Assembly: GCA_036642795.1 (NCBI GenBank)
Contig: JAVXTH010000042.1
Location: 1 to 10,018 of the forward strand
DNA: 10,018 bases
DNA from: JAVXTH01 sp036642795
GTDB taxonomy: Bacteria > Bacillota_I > Bacilli_A > Erysipelotrichales > Erysipelotrichaceae
Reading direction: 5' to 3'
This document shows positions 1 through 6,222 of the stretch, in pieces; the first letter of the stretch is position 1; every line of letters begins with the position of its first letter. A program made the translations under genes and the position numbers. Under the pieces are notes generated by a model. The model was not told the DNA's origin. It saw only the letters and a list, made by a program, of their open reading frames with translations, and made no database searches.

Positions 1-2042
1 CTAATCATTGGGGGAACTGGTTCATAACGATCAAATTCCTGTGTATAAGTTCCACGTCCCTGTGACATTGCTCTTAATTCAATTGGATATTTCATCATCT
101 CAGCCATTGGTACATTCGCATTAATTACTTGATAACCATCGTTCATATCCATCCCGACAATCATTCCTCTGCGCTTATTGAAGTCACCCATAATCGTTCC
201 GGTAAATTCATCAGGAACTTTTACGAAGACATTGACAATTGGTTCTAATAAAATTGGATTTGCTGCTTGCATGCCAGCTTTATAAGAAAGTCTAGCTGCT
301 TGTTTAAATGCCATTTCGGATGAATCTACATCATGATACTTACCATCTAATAGAGTAGCTTTAATATTAACTACTTTATATCCAGCTAAGATTCCCTTGC
401 TCATACATTCTCTTAAACCTACTTCAACGGCAGGGAAATATTGACGAGGAACGGCTCCTCCAAATACTTTTTCTTCAAATACCATTTCTTCTTCATCTGG
501 ATTTGGCGCAAATTCCACAAACACATGACCAAATTGTCCATGACCTCCGGTTTGTTTCTTATGGCGACCTTCACCGATTACTTTCTTTTTAATGGTTTCA
601 CGATATTGAACTTTAGGTTCAACTAGATCTACTTCTACTTTATATTTTGATTTTAATTTACTTAAGGCAACATCAATATGTTGATCACCAATACCATATA
701 GTACCGTTTGATGTGTTTCCGCATTATTATCAATTAATAAAGTTGGGTCTTCTTCCACCATTCTTGCCAAGCCACTACTTAACTTATCATCATCGTTCTT
801 TGATTTAGGGAAGACGGCCATTGCTAGCATTGGTTTAGAAAATTCAATTGGTGCAATTTCTAATTTTCGATCTTTATCACATAAGGTATCATTGGTTTGC
901 GTATATTGAAGCTTTACAACTGCGCCAATATCACCGGTAAATAATTTACCTACTGCTGTTTGATGCTTACCTTTGATAATAAATATACTAGATATTTTTT
1001 CTAATTTATCCTTTTGAGGATTATAAACTTGCATATCCGAACTTAATACACCACTGTTAACTTTTAAATAAGAAATACGACCAACAAATGGATCAACGAT
1101 CGTCTTAAAGACATGAGCTGTAAACACTTCTTTTTCATTTGTTTCAAGCTCAACATCACATTTCTTATCCAAGTCTTTTACGCTAATACTTCCAACTTCT
1201 CCATACGTTGGGAAATATTTAATAATAAGATCTAATAAACGTTCAATTCCGATACTGTTAATCGCACTTCCACTAAAGACCGGACGTATTTCTCCACTAC
1301 GAACACCAATTCTTACGCCTCTTGTTAATTCTGCTTCACTGAATTCTTCACCACTAAAGAATTTCTCCATGAGTTCATCATCACCCATTGCGATTGCTTC
1401 AGCGATTTGATCTTTATAGGCCTTAACGATTTCAACCATATCATCTGGTACATTGTAAGCTTTGTTTGGATCTGCTTTCGGTCCTTTATAATACCAAGCT
1501 TTATCTCTTAAAATATTTACGGAACCAATAATCTCATCTTTTTCAATGATTGGTACTTCAAAAGGAATTACACTCTTACCAAAATGATCTCTTAAATTAT
1601 TATAAGCTTTTTCAAATGAAGTATGTTCTTCATCTAATTTATTAATAAAGAAAATAGTTGGTAATTTACGTTCTAATGCTTTTTCCCATGCTTTAATTGT
1701 TCCACTTTGAACACTATCTTTCGCACCGACTACAATTAATGCACTATCACCTACCGCTGCTCCCGCTTCCATTTCTCCAACGAAATCTAAATAACCGGGG
1801 GTATCGATAAAATTAATCTTATCTTCTTTCCATTCAATCGGAACAAGTGAAGTAAAGACTGAAATACCACGTTTTATTTCTTCACTGTCATAATCAATTA
1901 AAGAACTTCCTTCTTTTGTTTTCCCAAAACGATCACTTGCTTTTGTGAAATATAACATCGCTTCTAAAACAGCTGTTTTTCCTACCCCACTATGTCCAAA
2001 TACACATACATTACGGACTTCATGAGCCAAATAATCTCGCAT
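1..2042 (-). CDS. EF-G-2-like translational GTPase, C-terminus cut by window edge
   Basis: This is an elongation factor G paralogue of the EF-G-2 type, a cytoplasmic GTPase expected to act on the ribosome; its precise role in this family is not settled. 680 codons are visible without interruption; EF-G-2 proteins end soon after the visible 'RYEPVPP', so perhaps 10-20 residues are missing. GTPase motifs: P-loop GHSGVGKT (16-23), switch I 'RGISV', G3 DTPGYLDF (80-87), G4 NKLD (134-137), G5 'SGSA'. Domain IV has 'GGHGQFGHVFVEF' and domain V 'LLEPIVNVFVKVP', so the five-domain EF-G architecture is present. Position 84 is Tyr where EF-G and EF-Tu carry the catalytic His of PGH; I recall the same Tyr in Thermus EF-G-2. 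The ATG at 2042 is set by AGGAGG 8 bases upstream. Tet(M)-type ribosome protection is a less likely alternative, given the family-specific motifs. Confidence 0.93.
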   Translation of the reverse strand, partial: MRDYLAHEVRNVCVFGHSGVGKTAVLEAMLYFTKASDRFGKTKEGSSLIDYDSEEIKRGISVFTSLVPIEWKEDKINFIDTPGYLDFVGEMEAGAAVGDSALIVVGAKDSVQSGTIKAWEKALERKLPTIFFINKLDEEHTSFEKAYNNLRDHFGKSVIPFEVPIIEKDEIIGSVNILRDKAWYYKGPKADPNKAYNVPDDMVEIVKAYKDQIAEAIAMGDDELMEKFFSGEEFSEAELTRGVRIGVRSGEIRPVFSGSAINSIGIERLLDLIIKYFPTYGEVGSISVKDLDKKCDVELETNEKEVFTAHVFKTIVDPFVGRISYLKVNSGVLSSDMQVYNPQKDKLEKISSIFIIKGKHQTAVGKLFTGDIGAVVKLQYTQTNDTLCDKDRKLEIAPIEFSKPMLAMAVFPKSKNDDDKLSSGLARMVEEDPTLLIDNNAETHQTVLYGIGDQHIDVALSKLKSKYKVEVDLVEPKVQYRETIKKKVIGEGRHKKQTGGHGQFGHVFVEFAPNPDEEEMVFEEKVFGGAVPRQYFPAVEVGLRECMSKGILAGYKVVNIKATLLDGKYHDVDSSEMAFKQAARLSYKAGMQAANPILLEPIVNVFVKVPDEFTGTIMGDFNKRRGMIVGMDMNDGYQVINANVPMAEMMKYPIELRAMSQGRGTYTQEFDRYEPVPPMI

Positions 2043-2050
2043 ATAATAAG

Positions 2051-2056
2051 CCTCCT
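2051..2056 (-). promoter_or_regulatory. Ribosome binding site of the EF-G-2-like gene, overlapping the ankyrin stop codon
   Basis: AGGAGG on the minus strand lies 8 bases before the ATG at 2042. Its first two bases are shared with the TAG stop of the ankyrin gene (2057-2055). A ribosome terminating on the ankyrin ORF therefore sits on the Shine-Dalgarno of the next gene, which suggests translational coupling and a fixed ratio of the two products. Confidence 0.85.
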
Positions 2057-2723
2057 ATTTCAGGATTGGCTTTAATTCAGCCAAACAATGTTCACGTACA
2101 TAATGTACTGCTTTTCGACCCTCTTTATCTAATAATTCTTTATCCGCACCATGGCTTAATAAATAATCAACTAAATCTTTATAACCTGCATAAGCAGAAC
2201 GCATTAAGGCTGTACATCCATTATTATCACACATATTTACGTCTGCGCCATGTTCAATTAATAGTTTGATCGTATCAAATTTAAAGGCAACACATGCTTC
2301 CATTAAAGCACTACGACCTACTTCATCCTGTGCATTTACATCAGCACCAGCATCTAACAATACTTCCACAACTCGATCTTGTCCTAAAAAACTAGCACGC
2401 ATTAAGGCATTGCGACCACGATCGTCTTGTTTTTTCACATCGGCTCCAGCTTCAATTAATTTTTTCACAATCGTGCGATGACCTTTTTTAGCGGCACCCA
2501 TAATTGCGGTCTTTCCATTATTATCTTCTAAATTAACATTTGCATCATTATCAAGTAATACACGAACGATATCTTTATAACCACGTTTTGCACTACGCAT
2601 TAAAGCAGTTCGTCCATCACCATTTTGATAATTAATATCGCATCCTTTTTTAATCTCTGCACAAATAGCTGTGAAATCATCATTTGCTGCTGCTTCCCAA
2701 AATACATTGTTTAACTGATCCAT
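2055..2723 (-). CDS. Ankyrin-repeat protein
   Basis: A 222-residue soluble protein made almost entirely of ankyrin repeats, a scaffold for protein-protein contacts with no catalytic activity of its own. After an N-terminal capping helix pair (about 5-35), repeats begin at residues 36, 69, 102, 135 and 168 with exact 33-residue spacing. Each carries a 'G-x-x-A-L/I-M' turn-helix start and most a 'LL/LI...GADVN' end. A degenerate C-terminal cap starts near 201 ('EGRKAVHYV'). There is no signal peptide or membrane segment, so it is probably cytoplasmic. The ATG at 2723 has AGGAGG 7 bases upstream. It is the first full-size gene of an operon with the EF-G-2-like GTPase, whose ribosome binding site overlaps this stop codon. 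I infer that the partner could be the GTPase or a ribosomal protein; nothing in the sequence names the partner. Confidence 0.93.
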   Translation of the reverse strand: MDQLNNVFWEAAANDDFTAICAEIKKGCDINYQNGDGRTALMRSAKRGYKDIVRVLLDNDANVNLEDNNGKTAIMGAAKKGHRTIVKKLIEAGADVKKQDDRGRNALMRASFLGQDRVVEVLLDAGADVNAQDEVGRSALMEACVAFKFDTIKLLIEHGADVNMCDNNGCTALMRSAYAGYKDLVDYLLSHGADKELLDKEGRKAVHYVREHCLAELKPILK

Positions 2724-2754
2724 ATTTATTCCTCCTTCTATAGATCAACAAGGT

Positions 2755-2790
2755 AAAAAAAATGGACGTCATGCGACCGCATTACATCCA
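2755..2790 (-). terminator. Intrinsic terminator in the ankyrin operon leader (probable attenuator)
   Basis: On the minus strand TGGATGT (2790-2784) pairs with ACGTCCA (2769-2763), with one U-G pair. After an A-G mismatch, ATGCG (2782-2778) pairs with CGCAT (2775-2771). Eight Ts follow (2762-2755). Only 31 bases separate the T-run from the ankyrin ATG, and they hold the ribosome binding site but no promoter, so transcripts must read through this hairpin to express the operon. It could also stop read-through from the nitroreductase gene about 200 bases upstream. Its position after a promoter and leader ORF favours attenuation. Confidence 0.75.
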
Positions 2791-2871
2791 GTTTAAAACC
2801 TCATTAATATACGCAGAAGTGCGCTTGTGAGCAACATTGCTTTTTATTTGAACTCCTTGATTGAAAGTCAT
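2782..2871 (-). CDS. Possible 29-residue leader peptide of the ankyrin/EF-G-2 operon
   Basis: A short ORF starting MTFNQG and ending in NWM. AGGAG (2886-2882) lies 10 bases before its ATG. The UAA stop (2784-2782) falls inside the 5' arm of the terminator hairpin, so a ribosome finishing this ORF would cover that arm and could prevent the hairpin forming. There is no run of one amino acid of the kind seen in biosynthetic leader peptides; the peptide is mixed and mildly basic. The start codon and the bases before it can pair with 2835-2827, which might limit initiation. Its placement resembles the leader ORFs of ribosome-protection and other translation-related resistance genes, but an open frame of this length can arise by chance. 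Confidence 0.42.
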   Translation of the reverse strand: MTFNQGVQIKSNVAHKRTSAYINEVLNWM

Positions 2872-2880
2872 TGCCCTCAC
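2827..2880 (-). other. Leader RNA hairpin covering the leader ORF start
   Basis: GTGAG (2880-2876) pairs with CTCAC (2831-2827 region). After one bulged G (2875), GCAAT (2874-2870) pairs with GTTGC (2835-2831). The 5' arm contains the first two bases of the leader ORF start codon. Adjacent AGGAGT (2886-2881) can pair with ACTTCT (2820-2815), extending the structure and hiding the Shine-Dalgarno. Several TGCG and CGCA segments in the leader offer alternative pairings with the terminator arms. Confidence 0.4.
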
Positions 2881-2897
2881 ACTCCTCTCGCATCTTT

Positions 2898-2936
2898 AGT
2901 ATACTATTATTTTACCTCATTTTGCGATTTATGCAA
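2898..2936 (-). promoter_or_regulatory. Predicted promoter of the ankyrin/EF-G-2 operon
   Basis: Two overlapping readings are possible. TTGCAT (2936-2931) with a 16-base spacer and TAAAAT (2914-2909) would start transcription near 2902. TATACT (2903-2898) is also a good -10, with only a weak -35 near 2926-2921, and would start near 2891. Both give a leader of about 170-180 bases containing the small ORF and the terminator. Confidence 0.5.
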
Positions 2937-2945
2937 GCGTTTTCA
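2932..2945 (-). promoter_or_regulatory. cre-like catabolite-response site over the ankyrin operon -35
   Basis: The minus-strand sequence TGAAAACGCTTGCA matches the CcpA consensus TGWAANCGNTNWCA at every position except one (G at the second-last W). It overlaps the candidate -35 TTGCAT, where a bound CcpA would block RNA polymerase. Carbon-catabolite repression of the ankyrin/EF-G-2 operon is therefore inferred; a CcpA gene is not in the window. Confidence 0.5.
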
Positions 2946-2986
2946 AGTTAATTTTGTTTATTTTCATTTATTCTCATTTTGTCTTT

Positions 2987-3496
2987 TTATTCCCATTGAT
3001 TTTTCACAACAACTTCATCGATTGCGAGTCGATTATGAGCTGGTATTTCTTTTGCTGGATAACCAATTGGACTTAAGGCAACAATCTCATATTCTTGTGG
3101 AATGTCTAAAATCTTACGAACTTGGTCTTCATAGAAGGCACCAATCCAACACATTCCTAAACCTAATTCCCATGCTTCTAGCATCATGAAAGATAACGCG
3201 ATACTACAATCAATCGTATTAATCGATTGACCACAACGCATCGTTTTTCCCTGATCTCCACAAACCACAATAATTGCTTGGCCTTTGGCGACAAAGTTTT
3301 GATTGGCACAGGCTGCTACTAACGCATCTTTTAATTCTTGATCCTCAACTACGATAAACTTCCAACGTTGACGATTGCTTGCACTTGGTGCAAGTCTTCC
3401 GGCATCTAATACTTCCTTTAATACAGCACCATCAATTATTTGATCTGTAAACTCACGAACACTACGACGTTTTTCAATTGTTTCTTTTACGTTCAT
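2987..3496 (-). CDS. Nitroreductase-family FMN oxidoreductase
   Basis: A 169-residue protein of the short nitroreductase family: cytoplasmic FMN-dependent, NAD(P)H-using flavoenzymes, usually dimers, that reduce nitro compounds, quinones or related electrophiles. FMN-site motifs are in the expected order: RRSVREF (10-16), APSASNRQRW (36-45, with Arg where Pro is usual), GMCWIGAF (114-121) and GYPAKE (145-150). The physiological substrate cannot be read from the sequence. The start at 3496 is chosen because GGAAGG lies 8 bases upstream and the protein then begins at the usual position, 'MNVKETIEKRRSVREF'; the frame stays open to an ATG at 3571, but that would add 25 atypical residues. It is divergent from the Rieske/FAD gene. 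No terminator is seen directly after the stop, so transcripts may run into the ankyrin leader. Confidence 0.92.
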   Translation of the reverse strand: MNVKETIEKRRSVREFTDQIIDGAVLKEVLDAGRLAPSASNRQRWKFIVVEDQELKDALVAACANQNFVAKGQAIIVVCGDQGKTMRCGQSINTIDCSIALSFMMLEAWELGLGMCWIGAFYEDQVRKILDIPQEYEIVALSPIGYPAKEIPAHNRLAIDEVVVKNQWE

Positions 3497-3517
3497 TATA
3501 AACACCTTCCTTTTCTT

Positions 3518-3527
3518 TATTATAATA
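3518..3527. promoter_or_regulatory. Palindromic -10 region shared by divergent genes
   Basis: TATTATAATA is a perfect 10-base palindrome and gives TATAAT on both strands (3521-3526 plus; 3524-3519 minus). On the plus strand TAAACA (3499-3504) lies 16 bases before it, giving a reasonable promoter for the FAD/Rieske gene. On the minus strand the -35 is weak (CATACA, 3547-3542) and the leader would be very short; TACAAT (3545-3540) is an alternative -10 for the nitroreductase. Confidence 0.45.
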
Positions 3528-3592
3528 CAAATAATAATAATTGTATGATATTTTACGATGAAATGAACCAAACTAAAAAAGAGGTGATGATT

Positions 3593-5104
3593 ATGAATGA
3601 TTCCTTTTGGATTGAAGAAACAAAAAAGACGAATTATCCAAGCGTAAAAAATGATTTTGATATCGATACTTTAATCATTGGTGGTGGTATTTGTGGTTTA
3701 TCCACCGCTTATTACTTATCAAAAACACGGACTGATTTCTGTTTAGTTGAAGCTCATTTAATCGCTCATGGAGCAAGTGGACGAAGTAGTGGAAAGATTA
3801 CTTCCCAACATGGTGCAATCTATCAGGATTTAATCAAACATCAAGGCATTGCGAAAGCAGCTTTATATTATCAATCTCATGAAGAAGGATTACAATCGAT
3901 TGCTGATATTGTTAAGGAGAATAAAATTGATTGCGACTTCAACATCATTGATAGTGTTTTATATGCGGATCAAGAAACAAGTATTCCTACTCTTCAAGAA
4001 GAATATCAAGCCTGCCTTGATTTAGCTATTCCTTGTACTTACTTAAATAAGTGTGATACACCTTTCCCTAATTTTGGTGGAATCATCTTTCATAACCAAG
4101 CTCAATTTCAACCGGTGAAATATCTTCAAGGACTTGGCGAAATCATAAATAAAAAAGCTCCTATTTATGAAAACAGTAGTGTTAGTAAAATACTTAAAGA
4201 GGATCATTATTATTTGGTAACGATTAATTCTTATCAAATTAAAACCAATCGCATCATCTTCGCTACTCAATTCCCTTTTATTGATGAGGGAAATTTCTTC
4301 TTTACGCGCGTTTATCCGCAGTCTTCTTTTATTCTATCTGCCTTAACAAAAAAAACCTTAAAACAACAATATATTAATATCGAAGAAAAGGTTCATTCTT
4401 ATCGTAGTTATCAAGATCATTTAATCGTTGGTGGTTTAAATAAAAAAGTTGGGAAATTTAAAGAAGCCGAATTAACCAAGTTTAAACAACAAACCATACA
4501 AACATTACAATTAGATCAAGATATTCTTTTATGGTATTCACAAGATATGATGTCTTTTGATTCCATCGCATTAATTGGGAAACTAAATAAAAACGATGAT
4601 TCTATGTTACTTGCCACCGGTTTTAGTAAATGGGGTAATACAACCGGTACCATCGCTGGCAAGATCTTATGTGCTTATTTAAATAATGAAACTTCCCCTT
4701 ATCAAGAGCTCTATGATCCTCATCGTTTAAGCAACTTGTTTTCAATTGCCTATATAAAAGAAAATAGTTTGGTTCTATACGATTATTTAAAAAGTAAACT
4801 TACGAAAACAAGCGAGGAATGGCCTGCGCTGAATGAAGCAAAAGTAATGACCATTGACTCGCATAAATATGGTGCTTATCAAGATGAAACACGTCTTTAT
4901 CTTGTGGACATTACCTGTCCTCATTTAGGTTGTACGTTATCTTTTCAAAGTGAATCAAAGCTTTGGTGTTGTCCTTGTCATGGATCCTGTTTTCATGTGG
5001 ATGGAAGCATTGCCAAAGGGCCAGCCAATGCAAAGTTAAACTTTTATGGCGAAGGCTTAAATAAAATTGATCCGCATATCTTTAAGGAAACAACAAACAA
5101 ATAA
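3593..5104 (+). CDS. FAD-dependent oxidoreductase with C-terminal Rieske [2Fe-2S] domain
   Basis: A 503-residue two-domain redox protein resembling Bacillus YhfW. The N-terminal part (about 24-400) is a DAO/glycine-oxidase-type flavoprotein: the dinucleotide-binding loop GGGICG (30-35) follows a beta strand, an acidic residue (E53) ends the second strand, 'GASGRSSGKIT' follows, and 'LLATGFSKWGNTTG' near the end of the domain is the usual second FAD contact. The C-terminal domain (about 415-500) is Rieske: C442-P-H444-L-G-C and C460-P-C-H463-G-S supply two Cys and two His cluster ligands, and C447 and C462 are placed for the family disulfide. Electrons probably pass between flavin and cluster; the substrate is unknown. 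No signal peptide, so cytoplasmic. AGAGGTGAT sets the ATG at 3593; the longer frame from 3440 runs back over the nitroreductase gene and lacks a ribosome binding site. Confidence 0.92.
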   Translation: MNDSFWIEETKKTNYPSVKNDFDIDTLIIGGGICGLSTAYYLSKTRTDFCLVEAHLIAHGASGRSSGKITSQHGAIYQDLIKHQGIAKAALYYQSHEEGLQSIADIVKENKIDCDFNIIDSVLYADQETSIPTLQEEYQACLDLAIPCTYLNKCDTPFPNFGGIIFHNQAQFQPVKYLQGLGEIINKKAPIYENSSVSKILKEDHYYLVTINSYQIKTNRIIFATQFPFIDEGNFFFTRVYPQSSFILSALTKKTLKQQYINIEEKVHSYRSYQDHLIVGGLNKKVGKFKEAELTKFKQQTIQTLQLDQDILLWYSQDMMSFDSIALIGKLNKNDDSMLLATGFSKWGNTTGTIAGKILCAYLNNETSPYQELYDPHRLSNLFSIAYIKENSLVLYDYLKSKLTKTSEEWPALNEAKVMTIDSHKYGAYQDETRLYLVDITCPHLGCTLSFQSESKLWCCPCHGSCFHVDGSIAKGPANAKLNFYGEGLNKIDPHIFKETTNK

Positions 5105-6222
5105 CTATTTTTCTTTAAACATCCGATAACCACTCTTTTCATCCACAACATTCAAACATTCTTCCCCATCGCCCAAATGTGATAAATTATGGCAGGCGAT
5201 ATCAACAAATTTATCAATGGAAGANNNNNNNNNNNNNNNNNNNNNNNNNNNNNNNNNNNNNNNNNNNNNNNNNNNNNNNNNNNNNNNNNNNNNNNNNNNN
5301 NNNNNNNNNNNNNNNNNNNNNNNNCGCCCAAATGTGATAAATTATGGCAGGCGATATCAACAAATTTATCAATGGAAGATGCTAGATTCCAAGTTCCTGA
5401 AATATGTGGTGTAATAATCAGATTCTCTTCTTTCCATGCGCGATGATTTTCTGGAAGTGGTTCTTCTTCAAATACATCTAAAGCAGCACCCGCTAAATGA
5501 TGAGATTGTAGATGAGCTAACAACACATCTAAATCAACGGCGGTTCCTCTTCCTACATTAATCAAATAACTACCATGTTTCATAAGTGAAATCGTTTCTT
5601 CCTTCATAATATGGAAAGTTTGTGGATGGTTTGGTAAACAGTTAATGACTACATCCATCTTTGGTAATAGATTCTCTAGTTGATCCAGTCTTTGTACATC
5701 TTCCATATAATCCGGTATCGTTGTTTGATGCGCACGTATCCCATAAACATGGGCACCTAAAGCATGAAATCGTTTCGCACTTTCACTACCTAAATCACCC
5801 ATGCCAAGAATCAATATATTTGAACCATAAATTGAATCAATCTTCCCTTCATTGTTCCATAAACAATGATCTTGATTATGAAGATATTGTTTCATTTTTT
5901 TCATCATCATCAATAAGACACAAATATTATGTTCGGCAATCGCTACCCCAAACGTACCACTGGCATTGCATAAGATACAATCTTTTGTTAATAACCCAGT
6001 TTCACAATACGTATCACTGCCGGCAGTTGATAGTTGTAGTAATTTTAATTTTTCACATTCAACAAGATACTTTCTTGATGGATTTCCAATGATAATATCT
6101 GCGTTTCTTAAATCATCCTTTTTCACATCTTTGTTGCTTGTATAAACAAAAGATGCTTTTATAGCTTTTTCTAATTTATTTTTCTGTGAATCATTTAACT
6201 CTAAAAATACTAAAACATTCAT
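5105..6222 (-). CDS. D-2-hydroxyacid dehydrogenase (interrupted by an artefactual assembly gap)
   Basis: A cytoplasmic NAD(P)-dependent dehydrogenase that interconverts a 2-keto acid and a D-2-hydroxy acid. Before the gap 299 residues are read: substrate-domain 'STAGSDTY' (65-72), nucleotide-binding GMGDLG (140-145), and the catalytic triad R225 (in INVGRG), a Glu in DVFEEEPLP (252-254) and H273 (in ITPHISG). Direct translation through the Ns gives a false C-terminus ending near 5152. If one copy of the flanking 55-base duplicate and the 100 Ns are removed, the span is 963 bases and encodes 320 residues, ending 'GYRMFKEK' at TAG (5107-5105), a normal family length. The ATG overlaps the MATE stop (ATGA, 6222-6219), with GAGGGTG just upstream. 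It is last in the U32-MATE operon. Substrate unknown; the phosphoglycerate, lactate and glyoxylate branches are not distinguishable here. Confidence 0.9.
5170..5224. repeat. 55-base sequence repeated after the gap (contig overlap, left copy)
   Basis: These 55 bases are identical to 5325-5379 and end exactly at the first N. This is the pattern left when two contigs that overlap by one assembler k-mer are scaffolded without merging. Confidence 0.93.
5225..5324. other. 100-N scaffold gap
   Basis: Exactly 100 Ns, a conventional placeholder for a gap of unknown size. Because the two flanks overlap, the true gap is probably negative (-55 bases), and no sequence is missing. Confidence 0.95.
5325..5379. 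repeat. 55-base sequence repeated after the gap (contig overlap, right copy)
   Basis: Second copy of 5170-5224, beginning at the first base after the Ns. Both copies encode the same C-terminal stretch of the dehydrogenase; only one is expected in the genome. Confidence 0.93.

Noticed and set aside
2755..2890. T-box riboswitch upstream of the ankyrin gene
   Set aside because: A long 5' stem and a terminator preceded by TGG look similar at first, but the AGGGTGGNACCGCG core is matched poorly, the ACC is missing, and the downstream genes are not aminoacyl-tRNA synthetase or amino-acid genes.
2827..3189. 120-codon plus-strand ORF
   Set aside because: It runs antisense to the nitroreductase gene and through the ankyrin leader, has no convincing ribosome binding site and no recognisable domain.
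3497..3571. N-terminal extension of the nitroreductase to the ATG at 3571
   Set aside because: The added residues are an AT-rich, Ile-rich stretch lying over promoter-like sequence, with no ribosome binding site, while the ATG at 3496 has one at the right distance.
3440..3592. N-terminal extension of the FAD-Rieske protein to 3440
   Set aside because: It would run through the nitroreductase start and the divergent promoter region; AGAGGTGAT directly precedes the ATG at 3593.
5170..5379. 55-base direct repeat as an attachment site or target-site duplication
   Set aside because: The copies end exactly at the Ns, and deleting one copy with the gap restores an intact gene, as expected for an assembler overlap. 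A 55-base target duplication would be exceptional.
5661..6092. 143-codon plus-strand ORF
   Set aside because: It is antisense to the well-supported dehydrogenase gene and its composition (His-, Tyr- and Leu-rich) is typical of a shadow frame.
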